Shown here: positions 7,560 to 14,081 of the stretch, piece after piece
Numbering within the stretch: the first letter of the stretch is position 1
Layout of the letters: every line of letters begins with the position of its first letter
Source: JAEXNA01 sp037968995
GTDB taxonomy: Bacteria; Vulcanimicrobiota; Xenobia; Xenobiales; JADMJV01
Reading direction: 5' to 3'
Assembly: GCA_037968995.1 (NCBI GenBank)
Contig: JBBKWP010000173.1
Span: 1 to 15,097 of the forward strand
DNA: 15,097 nt
Notes under the pieces: model-generated
Seen by the model: the letters and a program-made list of their open reading frames with translations, nothing else
Told to the model about the DNA's origin: nothing
Database searches by the model: none
Program-made: the position numbers and the translations under genes

Positions 7560-7690
7560 GTTTTCACGTTTTGATCAGTTCAGGGGCGCGGCGTCTCAAC
7601 TGAAAGGACCAGGACTTCCTCGCTAAAAGACCAAAATCAACGGACAGAGAGAGTGCCCGCACCGGTCCGCATAAAGCCAAGGAGTCCGTT

Positions 7691-8155
7691 ATGTCCCTCA
7701 CTTTCACGCCTGAGCATGAACAGTTTCACGCCATGGTTCGCCGTTTCGTCAAAGAAGAGATCGCGCCCCACGTCGAAGAGTGAGAAGCCGCCAAGATCTT
7801 TCCCGCCCGCGAACTGTTTGCCAAGCTGGTCGCGCTGGCGAAAAACTGGAGCATGAACGCGGAGACGACTCGTACTGATCCCTTCGAGAACAACTCGCTC
7901 TGGCTAAACGACATGTCGCTCCCCTGGGGCGGCAAGTTCGACGTTGAGGGCGACTACAGCCGTAAGTCCGAGCACTCCGAGCATCGGCTGGGGGAAACCA
8001 TTGACGTGAGGAGCGCCAAGATTCGAAAAGTAAAGCGCGACTCTCAACTTGAGATAATGTGCAAGTCTTTTACAGCATGGATAGCGAAACCATCGGCTCT
8101 CAGTTCGCCTTCGAGGCGGAGTCGGCACCCGCTTTTTCGAAGTCCTTATCAATAG
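7691..8155 (+). pseudogene. Chimeric remnant: acyl-CoA dehydrogenase start joined to a peptidase-like segment
   Basis: An AAGGAG ribosome site (7679-7684) precedes ATG 7691. The first 45 or so codons read MSLTFTPEHEQFHAMVRRF then VKEEIAPHVEE, stop, EAAKIFPARELFAKL, the N-terminal helical part of an acyl-CoA dehydrogenase. A TGA at 7781-7783 stands where the family has Trp (one-base change from TGG). Beyond about 7826 the dehydrogenase similarity ends, but the frame stays open and continues as NDMSLPWGGKFDVEGD and SEHRLGETIDVRS (about 7902-8020). The latter has the H-x-x-H-R-x-G-x-x-x-D-x-R look of metallopeptidase-like or murein-endopeptidase-like proteins. The tail is probably frameshifted. 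Two unrelated fragments were therefore joined in frame by deletion or insertion. No functional product is expected. Confidence 0.6.
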
Positions 8156-8171
8156 CCGATCCAACAGGTAT

Positions 8172-8204
8172 TTGTATGTACATTTCCGTATGTATATTTT
8201 ATAC
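8172..8204 (+). promoter_or_regulatory. Promoter and operator region of brnTA
   Basis: A very AT-rich block just ahead of brnT carries GTATGTA twice (8174-8180 and 8188-8194, 14 bp apart), the palindrome ATGTACAT (8176-8183) and the inverted repeat GTATA-TTT-TATAC (8192-8204). TTGTAT (8172) with TATTTT (8195) at 17 bp, or TATACT (8200), would serve as -35/-10 boxes, giving a very short or absent leader. BrnA-type antitoxins repress their own promoter, so these repeats are the natural operator candidates. Confidence 0.45.
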
Positions 8205-8209
8205 TGATT

Positions 8210-8497
8210 ATGGAATTTGAATGGGACCCTAGCAAAGATCGAGCTAATCGGAAGAAGCATGGCGTCTCTTTTAACACGGCTATTCTCGCGTTTCAGGATG
8301 AAATGGCCTTGATTATCAAGGATGACCGTTTTGATTATGGCGGAGAAGTGCGAGAGATTCTCATCGGTATGACTCCTGCCGAGGTTGGGTGTTTGTTGGT
8401 GATCTTTACCGAGAGGGAAGAGAATTTCATTCGAATCATCTCAGCTCGAAAAGCGACACGAGCAGAAACGAACTTGTACCATGAAGAAAACGGTTAG
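8210..8497 (+). CDS. brnT: BrnT-family toxin (type II, RelE-like ribonuclease fold)
   Basis: 95 residues with the BrnT/COG2929 pattern: the opening MEFEWDPSKDRANRKKHGVSF, a central strand with YGGEVREILIGMT, and the end FIRIISARKATRAETNLY, including the R-K-A-x-R-x-E-x-x-x-Y motif that carries the active residues. BrnT cleaves RNA and halts translation until bound by BrnA. Gene order toxin first, antitoxin second is typical for this family. The frame overlaps brnA by 17 bp. No truncation is visible, so the module may be active. It sits between two patches of gene debris, consistent with arrival by horizontal transfer. Confidence 0.88.
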   Translation: MEFEWDPSKDRANRKKHGVSFNTAILAFQDEMALIIKDDRFDYGGEVREILIGMTPAEVGCLLVIFTEREENFIRIISARKATRAETNLYHEENG

Positions 8498-8801
8498 AAA
8501 GAGCTTGACGCAAGTCCAAAATGAGACTGACTTGGAACAAGCTCGCAAAGAGATTAAAGATGCCCCTGAACCTTCTGATGAAGAGGGTCTTAGTCCCGAG
8601 TTCCTCGGGAATTGTAAGGTATCCAGAAATCGATTTGCTAAGCTCGTGCCTCGTGAGCCTCGCTCCCAAAAGATTACGATCCGCTTCGAGCGCAAAGTCT
8701 TGAACTTTCTAAAGAAGGATGCGGAGAGCTTAGGGAAGCCCTATCAGACTCATATCAACGATATCCTCAGGACATACTACGCCACAGTCCAAGACGGTTA
8801 G
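8481..8801 (+). CDS. brnA: BrnA-family antitoxin
   Basis: 106 residues. The C-terminal part KITIRFERKVLNFLKKDAE (about 70-88) and PYQTHINDILRTYY (about 92-105) form the ribbon-helix-helix-like DNA-binding fold of BrnA/COG3514, where I-T-I-R-x-x-x-x-V-L and Y-Q-T-x-I-N-x-x-L-R are conserved. The N-terminal region is charged and probably disordered, and is expected to wrap the toxin. Translation is coupled to brnT through the 17-bp overlap, and only a weak ribosome site is present. It neutralises BrnT and represses the promoter region around 8172-8204. Confidence 0.85.
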   Translation: MKKTVRKSLTQVQNETDLEQARKEIKDAPEPSDEEGLSPEFLGNCKVSRNRFAKLVPREPRSQKITIRFERKVLNFLKKDAESLGKPYQTHINDILRTYYATVQDG

Positions 8802-8813
8802 AGAATCAGACTC

Positions 8814-8924
8814 ATGCTGGTTGTAGGCCCGTGTGTAAACGTTCGTTTGTGCACAGCAGATGCCGCCAGGCTATTTAAGGTCAGCCCATCAACGGTCTCA
8901 CGTCTTCTTCAGCACACAAAATAG
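8814..8924 (+). pseudogene. HTH fragment, transposase-like
   Basis: A 36-codon frame contains TADAARLFKVSPSTVSRLLQ, a good helix-turn-helix of the kind found at the N-terminus of IS630/IS3-type transposases and homeodomain-like regulators (AAxxFxVSxSTVxRxL). It stops at TAG 8922 and no transposase catalytic domain follows in any frame, so it is a fragment at most. It begins 13 bp after brnA and could be a leftover of the event that brought the toxin-antitoxin genes. Confidence 0.35.
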
Positions 8925-9074
8925 AAAGGGACCCCGGTCCCATGAAGCCGGTCAACTCATCATCCACAAGCAGAACGGCCAGTTCCAAGAAGAGCGGACC
9001 TACGGCTTTGATCCCGCCTTCGAATGTTCCAAATGTCCAAGACGGAATTCATAAAGTTTTTTAGAATGCCAGTG

Positions 9075-9317
9075 ATGAAAAATCTTAAAACCGCCATCGT
9101 CGGGCTAAGCTTGGCCCTTATCGCCTGCGCCCAGGCGTATGCACCTCGAGTCAATACGGCAGATGGGGTCCGCCCTTACTCCGCTCATGCCAGAGCGCAC
9201 GACCTCCTATGGGCGTACCGAGGTCGTGGTGCGCGACCCGGCCGGCCATATTATGGTCTTCTCGATGGAGCAACCATAGCGCCTTGTATCGCGAGCTTCC
9301 ACCTTTACCCATTCTGA
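9075..9317 (+). pseudogene. Orphan signal peptide ORF running out of frame over VOC remnant
   Basis: ATG 9075 opens MKNLKTAIVGLSLALIACAQ-AYA, a clean Sec signal peptide with a likely AYA cleavage site. Directly after it the frame loses protein character because the DNA belongs to a glyoxalase-family fragment read in another frame. It therefore looks like the 5' end of a secreted-protein gene whose body was replaced. Only a poor ribosome site precedes it. The 80-residue product is not expected to be functional. Confidence 0.4.
9139..9279 (+). pseudogene. VOC (glyoxalase/bleomycin-resistance) protein, C-terminal remnant
   Basis: In the frame ending with TAG 9277-9279 the DNA encodes LESIRQMGSALTPLMPERTT and then YGRTEVVVRDPAGHIMVFSM. 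This is the last beta-alpha-beta module of a vicinal-oxygen-chelate protein; V-R-D-P-x-G-H is its signature. Only about 45 of the usual 120-140 residues remain. Upstream in this frame are stops and the unrelated signal-peptide ORF. The stop lies 4 bp before the start of the AraC-type regulator, so the pair was probably an operon before the VOC gene was truncated. Confidence 0.6.
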
Positions 9318-9982
9318 GGCCCTTCGTTGAGTGCTTCTGGTCTGCCCGCCCAGACGTCGGGACAGGCGATAAGCTGATCGTGCCCGATGGGTGCATGGAC
9401 ATAGTCCTTCACCCAGGGCTGGAGGTTGCTCGCGTCGTTGGCTTTATGACAAAATCCCAAAGGATTCCCGCGACAGAAGCCTATGGCGTTCGATTCCGGC
9501 CTGGTACCTCACGGGCATTCCTGGGCGGGTCTCCAGCTAACCTGTTGACCGATCGGACGCCGAGCCTGGCCGAGCTCTGGTCGCCAGGACGGGTGAAAAC
9601 TCTCTGGACCGATCCGGACCCTTTGCGGGCTTTACAGCGCGCGCTGCTGGAAAAGGATCTCCCGGAGTTACCAAACGCGCGCCTTTCGCGTGCCATCGAG
9701 CTACTCGGCGTCGGCTACACGATTGAGAAGACAGCCGCTGCGGTGGCGCTCTCTCGCCAACAGTTGACTCGGTTATTCCAGGCGCACGTGGGCGCCGGTC
9801 CTAAAAGGTTCGCCCGTATTCAACGTCTGAAGAACGTCCAAGACGGTCTTCGACGCGCGTCCGGGCGCTCGCGGGCCGACCTTGCCCTGGAGGGAGGTTA
9901 TTGCGACGAGGCGCATCTTCTACGAGAGGCTCGTCTCTTGCTGGGCTCGGTTGCGGCTTTGCCAAACGCAGGCAACTCATAG
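9284..9982 (+). CDS. AraC-family transcriptional regulator with N-terminal DUF6597-type domain
   Basis: 232 residues from TTG 9284 (LYRELPPLPILRPFVECFWS), the position where this family normally begins. A longer frame from ATG 9209 would run into the VOC remnant. The N-terminal half has the VPDGCMDIVLHPG and GVRFRPGTSRAFLG motifs of the small ligand-sensing domain found in regulators beside VOC genes. The C-terminal half is the double HTH: SRAIELLGVGYTIEKTAAAV, LSRQQLTRLFQAHVGAGPKRF, then a second helix pair LALEGGYCDEAHLLREARLL. The usual Phe in REFR is Ala here and the tail differs from the usual G-x-x-P-x-x-x, so the end may be slightly decayed. It probably once regulated the VOC gene. Confidence 0.78.
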   Translation: MYRELPPLPILRPFVECFWSARPDVGTGDKLIVPDGCMDIVLHPGLEVARVVGFMTKSQRIPATEAYGVRFRPGTSRAFLGGSPANLLTDRTPSLAELWSPGRVKTLWTDPDPLRALQRALLEKDLPELPNARLSRAIELLGVGYTIEKTAAAVALSRQQLTRLFQAHVGAGPKRFARIQRLKNVQDGLRRASGRSRADLALEGGYCDEAHLLREARLLLGSVAALPNAGNS

Positions 9983-10042
9983 CCGCTTCCGTTCCAGATG
10001 AACAGGAGTCTATAATGAAGTCAAAAAATGTTGGGGTTATGT

Positions 10043-10381
10043 ATGGCTAGTTCTAAAGAAATCGTTGACTTTGTGGTTGAGCAGATATCCGACTCGGGCC
10101 TGATTCTCGCAAAGAAGATGTTCGGTGAGTATGCGGTCTATTGTGACGGAAAGCTTATTGCGATGGTCTGTGATGACGAACTTTTCTTTAAGCCGACGAC
10201 TCCCGGCCGCAACCATGTGGGGATCGTTACCGAAGGCTCGCCGTATCCCGGTGCCAAACCGCACCTCCATATATCTGGAGACCTTTGGGACGACCGGGCT
10301 TGGATGTCGCGTTTAGCCAGAGTCACCACGGATGCACTGCCGCCGCCCAAGGAACGCAAGTCGAGGAAACCCCAGGCCTGA
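10043..10381 (+). CDS. TfoX/Sxy N-terminal-domain protein
   Basis: 112 residues from ATG 10043, chosen because GGGG lies six bases before it. An ATG five codons upstream lacks a ribosome site. The protein matches the TfoX_N domain: VVEQISDSGLILAKKMFGEY, AVYCDGKLIAMVCDDELFFKP, then a C-terminal helix. It lacks the second (TfoX_C) domain of true competence regulators. Single-domain versions are common, small, cytosolic and of unknown biochemical role, so a direct role in DNA uptake should not be assumed. It is transcribed rightwards and closed by a terminator. Confidence 0.85.
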   Translation: MASSKEIVDFVVEQISDSGLILAKKMFGEYAVYCDGKLIAMVCDDELFFKPTTPGRNHVGIVTEGSPYPGAKPHLHISGDLWDDRAWMSRLARVTTDALPPPKERKSRKPQA

Positions 10382-10399
10382 CGAAAGGCCTTCTTTTCC
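10374..10399 (+). terminator. Rho-independent terminator after the TfoX-N gene
   Basis: AGGCCT (10374-10379) pairs with AGGCCT (10386-10391, self-complementary) around a six-base loop and runs into a T-rich tail TTCTTTTCC. The stem overlaps the stop codon. Confidence 0.6.
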
Positions 10400-10513
10400 T
10401 GGCACGCCAAGCCATATACTGTCGTTCACATTCCGCTAGGATGAGTTCCAGAAATGGACCCGTTGAATATGGTCCCATTCCCGCTAACACCCCGATCATA
10501 GGATTCACGTGAC

Positions 10514-11005
10514 CTACGCCTTCGACTCGACAAATCCGCATCCGCCCTCAAAATAGGTCGAGTGGCTCCGAATCATGCGATGGTGGCCACGAGGATTGAG
10601 ACCGATAGATTTGAATCCAAACTTCTCGTAGAGTGTCATCGCGTCTAGGGTGTCTAGACCCAGTTGGGGAATTGACTGGATTCTAGGCTCCTCCAATAGG
10701 TTGGACAGGAGCTTTTTTCCGATTCCTTTGCCTCTCAATTCTGGACTGACGATCACATCGTAGAGCCATGAATCTTCGACTCTCAGATAGGCTTTCAAGA
10801 TCCCCTTTTCAAAGAATGCCCACTGAGAAAGAGCGTTCTGACGATTGCGCTCGGTGATTTCTACTGATCGATGACTAGCCCAATAAGCGTCCTTGAGAAG
10901 TTCCCAAATCTCTTCGGATCGCAGGGCTTCGGGGTCGTTACAAAAACCTTCCAACTGTGTCGAGATCCAGCTTTCGCTGATGTGGGTGTATTGCATGAGG
11001 CTCAT
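10514..11005 (-). CDS. GNAT-family N-acetyltransferase
   Basis: 163 residues from ATG 11005. TTG 11017 and ATG 10996 are other possible starts and no strong ribosome site decides. The acetyl-CoA-binding motif A is clear: LYDVIVSPELRGKGIGKKLL, with R-G-K-G-I-G as the pyrophosphate loop. It is followed by LGLDTLDAMTLYEKFGFKSI, the motif B helix with the catalytic-side Tyr. The N-terminal half resembles the small-molecule acetyltransferases that act on amines or amino acids. The substrate cannot be assigned. It is last in a run of three leftward genes (S9 peptidase, RidA, GNAT), 150-160 bp from RidA, and convergent with the TfoX-N gene. Confidence 0.85.
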   Translation of the reverse strand: MSLMQYTHISESWISTQLEGFCNDPEALRSEEIWELLKDAYWASHRSVEITERNRQNALSQWAFFEKGILKAYLRVEDSWLYDVIVSPELRGKGIGKKLLSNLLEEPRIQSIPQLGLDTLDAMTLYEKFGFKSIGLNPRGHHRMIRSHSTYFEGGCGFVESKA

Positions 11006-11072
11006 TCTAGACTGCAACGGTAGAGACTAAAGTGCCAGTTTCCCAAAACTGTATAGACCAGTTGGACCCAAC

Positions 11073-11096
11073 GTGGTTTCTAATTTCGAAAACCAC
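11073..11096 (-). terminator. Weak hairpin downstream of the RidA-family gene
   Basis: GTGGTTT (11073-11079) and AAACCAC (11090-11096) form a 7-bp stem with a ten-base loop, about 70 bp past the RidA stop. No strong T-run is present, so it is only a candidate terminator between RidA and the GNAT gene. Confidence 0.3.
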
Positions 11097-11167
11097 TGTG
11101 AAATCAGCGCCGACAGTTCTCTTGGAGCCACAAACCGAGCAGAGACATTTTGCGGAATTTTCGGAGG

Positions 11168-11554
11168 TCAATCAACGATAGCGGTTGCCTCAATCTCTAT
11201 GAGATACTCGGGTGAAATCAGCCGCTTTATCTCGATCATTGAAGTGCAAGGTCTGATGTTTTTGAACACCTCACCGTGCGCTTTTCCGTACTCTTCCCAG
11301 CGGGTGATGTCGGTAACGAACATGCGGGTGCGAACCACATCCTCCAGTCGCGCCCCCAGTTCCGCCAGTGCGTTCGCAATCTTTGCACAGATGAAGAGGG
11401 TTTGGCTGTATGCGCTGTCGGCGCCCACTAACGAGCCATTCTCCTCAATGGCCACTGTCCCGGCGACTTCGATCTGGTTGCCTATCCTAATGGCACGACT
11501 GTATCCGACGACATCCTCCCAAGGGGATCCAGTTGAATAGTGTGTTCTTTTCAT
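11168..11554 (-). CDS. RidA/YjgF-family protein
   Basis: 128 residues, the usual size, from ATG 11554 (a TTG directly before it is less likely). Family features: STGSPWEDVVGYSRAIRIGN, VAGTVAIEENG, and the end RPCTSMIEIKRLISPEYLIE. The Arg in the RP motif corresponds to the ligand carboxylate-binding Arg of enamine/imine deaminases. Classical RidA hydrolyses reactive 2-aminoacrylate and related enamines to keto acids plus ammonia, protecting PLP enzymes. Several subfamilies (Rid1-7) lack this activity. The opening STGSPWE points to one of the more divergent groups, so activity is uncertain. It lies 54 bp after the S9 peptidase gene on the same strand and is probably cotranscribed. Confidence 0.88.
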   Translation of the reverse strand: MKRTHYSTGSPWEDVVGYSRAIRIGNQIEVAGTVAIEENGSLVGADSAYSQTLFICAKIANALAELGARLEDVVRTRMFVTDITRWEEYGKAHGEVFKNIRPCTSMIEIKRLISPEYLIEIEATAIVD

Positions 11555-11608
11555 CAACGCCGCTTCGGGTTCGGGCAGAGAAGTTCCTCAGTGTAGTTGA
11601 CGCAGATT

Positions 11609-13606
11609 CTACAATTGCGCCGGATCTACGGTCATCTGCTCAATGCGCTTTTGAATTTCGGGTCTGACCTCGGCCTGATATCGCCCGCCCAGATGCTGGG
11701 CAAGGAACTTTTCCGTCGAAGCGTAGAAGGCCAGGTTGTTTAGTGGCCTACTGAAGCCGTGCCCTTCATCGTCAGCGAGAAGGTAAACCACCGGAAACTC
11801 CCTCTGGTGGAGCGCTCGGACGATGGAATCACTCTCACGCTGTAGGTTTCTGGGATCGTTGGCTCCTTGCACAATCATTAGGGGCGTTAAGATGCGGTCC
11901 ACGTAGTTGATTGGAGACTGCCGCTCCAGGAGTGCCCGGCCCTCCTTCGTGTTGGGGTCGGCTATTCGACTGTACATTATCTTTCGTTCACTCTCCCAGT
12001 AGGTTGGAATACTCTCTAGGGATCTTACCAGATTAGAGGGTGCCATGAAGGCGACTGCGGCCGAGTAGAGTTCCGGTGTGAAGGTCGCGCCGGCCAGGCT
12101 AGCATAGCCGCCGTAGCTTCCCCCAAAAATACCTACCCGGTCGGGGTCGACAATACCCTGCTCCACCAGATGTTTGACTCCCCAGGTGATGTCATCTTGC
12201 ATCAACTCACCCCACTGCTGGTTGGCTGCCAGCAAATACTTTTTCCCGTATCCCGTCGAACCTCGAAAATTGGGCTGTAAGACCGCGTAACCGCGATTCG
12301 CAAAGAATTGAACCTCGCCGTTATACCCCCATCGATCCCTGGCCCAAGGTCCCCCGTGGGGAGAAACGATCAAGGGAAGCCCTTTTCTCTGAACTCCCTT
12401 GGGGAAAGTGATCAACGCGGGTATCTCAAGTCCATCAGACGAGAGGTACGTCAGAGGCACCATTGAACCGAGTACGTCCCTGGGAAGGTCCCCTCGAAAA
12501 CGGTACTGTAGACTTAACTTATTCTGGGAGCGCTCAAACAGGTAGGTTTCCCCGGGCTCTGTGTCGCTGCTCGCATCTATCAGCCAGATGTCCTTCGATT
12601 CGCCGAAGGAACGCCAAGTGATCGATTGGCCGGGGAACTGATTCTTCAACCACTGGTCATCAATTCTATAATCCTCGTTGAGGACTACGTCACGACCTGT
12701 GCCGTCGTCAAATCGGGCTATGATCGGAAGATGACTCTCCTTGTCAAATACCACACTGGAAATATCAACTCTTCCGTCTGGGTCGGCCTGAACAAGTCGC
12801 TCTTTGCCACTTGCCATGTTCAGTAATACCAAGGCCTCCAGGTCCTGTTTCCGATTGCTTGTAGCATAGAGGCTGGTGTTTTCTTTATCAAAGCCGAGAG
12901 GAGAAAATTTCTCGTCGAGATCAATTGCAACGATAGTCCTTAGGCGATCGGGATGAACCTCGGCGAGCTCTTTCCGACCATCCGGTGTCATTTTTATAAC
13001 GGCCCTGAGAACATCTGAGTTGTCAAAAATATACTCGGCAATTTTCTCGCGGTTCTCCATTATCAACGTTCGTTCACCCGAACTTGTGTCCACTTTATAC
13101 AGGTCGTGCCAGATCTGGTCCCGGTCGTTGAGCCCGATAAAAACTATGTTGGCCTCCGCCCTGGAAAGGTGCAGGAGCCGTGTTTGTACGCCCCGCAGGT
13201 TCGTGAGACGTCGGGGGGCGTCGTCTGCAGCATTGGACATATCCGTCGTGGGGTCGGCAGAATAGAGATTGTAGTTCTCGTCCCCATCGTGATCCTTTGA
13301 GAAGAGAAGCGAGCGGCCGTCCGGACTCCACTTGTACCCATGCAAGGGTCGAATCGCCTCTGCGGTCACCGGCCAGGCTTGGTCCTGGCTCGTTCCTCGC
13401 TTCTTTACCCAAATGTTTGAGACCCCATTATAAGGGCTAAGAAACGCGATGTAGCGACCATCGGGAGAGAGTTGGGCTCGAGAAATCTCCGGCGCACCGA
13501 AGAAGAGTTCGCGATCCAGAAGCGGAGCTACCATGTCGTCCGCCAAGCTTGGGAAGCAGGTAGTGAGCAAGAACGAAAGAGCTAGGAATGCGCGCGATAT
13601 TTTCAT
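11609..13606 (-). CDS. Secreted S9-family prolyl-oligopeptidase/dipeptidyl-aminopeptidase
   Basis: 665 residues from ATG 13606, which has GGAG eight bases upstream. An upstream TTG would spoil the signal. The signal peptide MKISRAFLALSFLLTTCFPS-LA directs it to the periplasm or outside. Residues about 40-400 form a seven-bladed-propeller type cap with DPP-like strands (SPDGRYIAFLS, WSPDGRSLLFSKDHDGDENY, LSSDGLEIPALITFP). The alpha/beta-hydrolase part has SPHGGPWARDRWGYN (oxyanion region), the nucleophile in GIFGGSYGGYAS (Ser about 497), the Asp in VQGANDPR (about 584) and the His in DDEGHGFSR (about 616). All catalytic residues are present. It would trim oligopeptides outside the cytoplasm. 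The RidA gene follows, suggesting peptide and amino-acid use. Confidence 0.92.
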   Translation of the reverse strand: MKISRAFLALSFLLTTCFPSLADDMVAPLLDRELFFGAPEISRAQLSPDGRYIAFLSPYNGVSNIWVKKRGTSQDQAWPVTAEAIRPLHGYKWSPDGRSLLFSKDHDGDENYNLYSADPTTDMSNAADDAPRRLTNLRGVQTRLLHLSRAEANIVFIGLNDRDQIWHDLYKVDTSSGERTLIMENREKIAEYIFDNSDVLRAVIKMTPDGRKELAEVHPDRLRTIVAIDLDEKFSPLGFDKENTSLYATSNRKQDLEALVLLNMASGKERLVQADPDGRVDISSVVFDKESHLPIIARFDDGTGRDVVLNEDYRIDDQWLKNQFPGQSITWRSFGESKDIWLIDASSDTEPGETYLFERSQNKLSLQYRFRGDLPRDVLGSMVPLTYLSSDGLEIPALITFPKGVQRKGLPLIVSPHGGPWARDRWGYNGEVQFFANRGYAVLQPNFRGSTGYGKKYLLAANQQWGELMQDDITWGVKHLVEQGIVDPDRVGIFGGSYGGYASLAGATFTPELYSAAVAFMAPSNLVRSLESIPTYWESERKIMYSRIADPNTKEGRALLERQSPINYVDRILTPLMIVQGANDPRNLQRESDSIVRALHQREFPVVYLLADDEGHGFSRPLNNLAFYASTEKFLAQHLGGRYQAEVRPEIQKRIEQMTVDPAQL

Positions 13607-13838
13607 TGGTTGGTCTCCATGGAGTGGCAGTGATTGGACGAGCATGAACCCTGTCTGTCGGCTCGCGATACAAATACCGGCTGCGAGCTTGGATCCCACT
13701 CTCTGATATTTTTAGATACGATGGGTGCATTTCCTATGTTCATTGTCCTGCTCTTCTCTTCTCCGGGGATGAGTGTCCCTCATCTGCGATCACAGACTAC
13801 AGAACTCCACTTCGATAGACCTACGATGGCCGAGTGAG
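13607..13838. other. Region upstream of the S9 peptidase and the small ORF
   Basis: Short open frames only. A 38-codon plus-strand frame from ATG 13721 to 13837 has a hydrophobic start (MGAFPMFIVLLFSSPGMS) but no family match, and its stop abuts the ATG at 13839. No consensus promoter was recognised. The divergent promoters of the peptidase and the rightward genes should lie here. Confidence 0.3.
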
Positions 13839-14072
13839 ATGTCAATCGCTTCTGAGTCAGGTCCCGAAGTTGAAGATCTGATGAGGTTCAAGCATCAAGA
13901 TGACCTGGAACGGGACGAGGCCTGCGACGAAATGGTGAAGATGTCCCAAGCTGCGACCGAGGCGATCAAGGGTCGAGCCAGAAGACGAGGGCCAAATCTT
14001 TCGCCGTGCTGCTTCCAGCCACTTCACAAAGATAGCCAACGTTCGGAATCTCTTCGGACACCGGTAGGATAG
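13839..14072 (+). CDS. Small charged ORF, uncertain
   Basis: 77 codons from ATG 13839 with GAG five bases before it. Residues 10-45 are strongly helical and charged (VEDLMRFKHQDDLERDEACD and MSQAATEAIKG). The last 30 residues are Arg/Ser/Pro-rich and look out of frame, so a frameshift near 13975 is possible. Its TAG (14070-14072) lies in the same frame as, and ten bases before, the cysteine-protease ATG, so the two frames are continuous apart from that stop. No family recognised. Confidence 0.28.
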   Translation: MSIASESGPEVEDLMRFKHQDDLERDEACDEMVKMSQAATEAIKGRARRRGPNLSPCCFQPLHKDSQRSESLRTPVG

Positions 14073-14081
14073 TCTCAAGCC

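Noticed and set aside
7781..7783. TGA as a recoded Trp or selenocysteine codon in the dehydrogenase start
   Set aside because: TGA is used as the normal stop of other genes here (nhaA, both lipoproteins), no SECIS-like element was seen, and the family similarity ends soon after, so this is a nonsense change in a pseudogene.
10441..10512. 23-residue frame starting MSSRNGPVEYGPIP after the TfoX-N gene
   Set aside because: Too short, no ribosome site and no recognisable match; the terminator lies before it.
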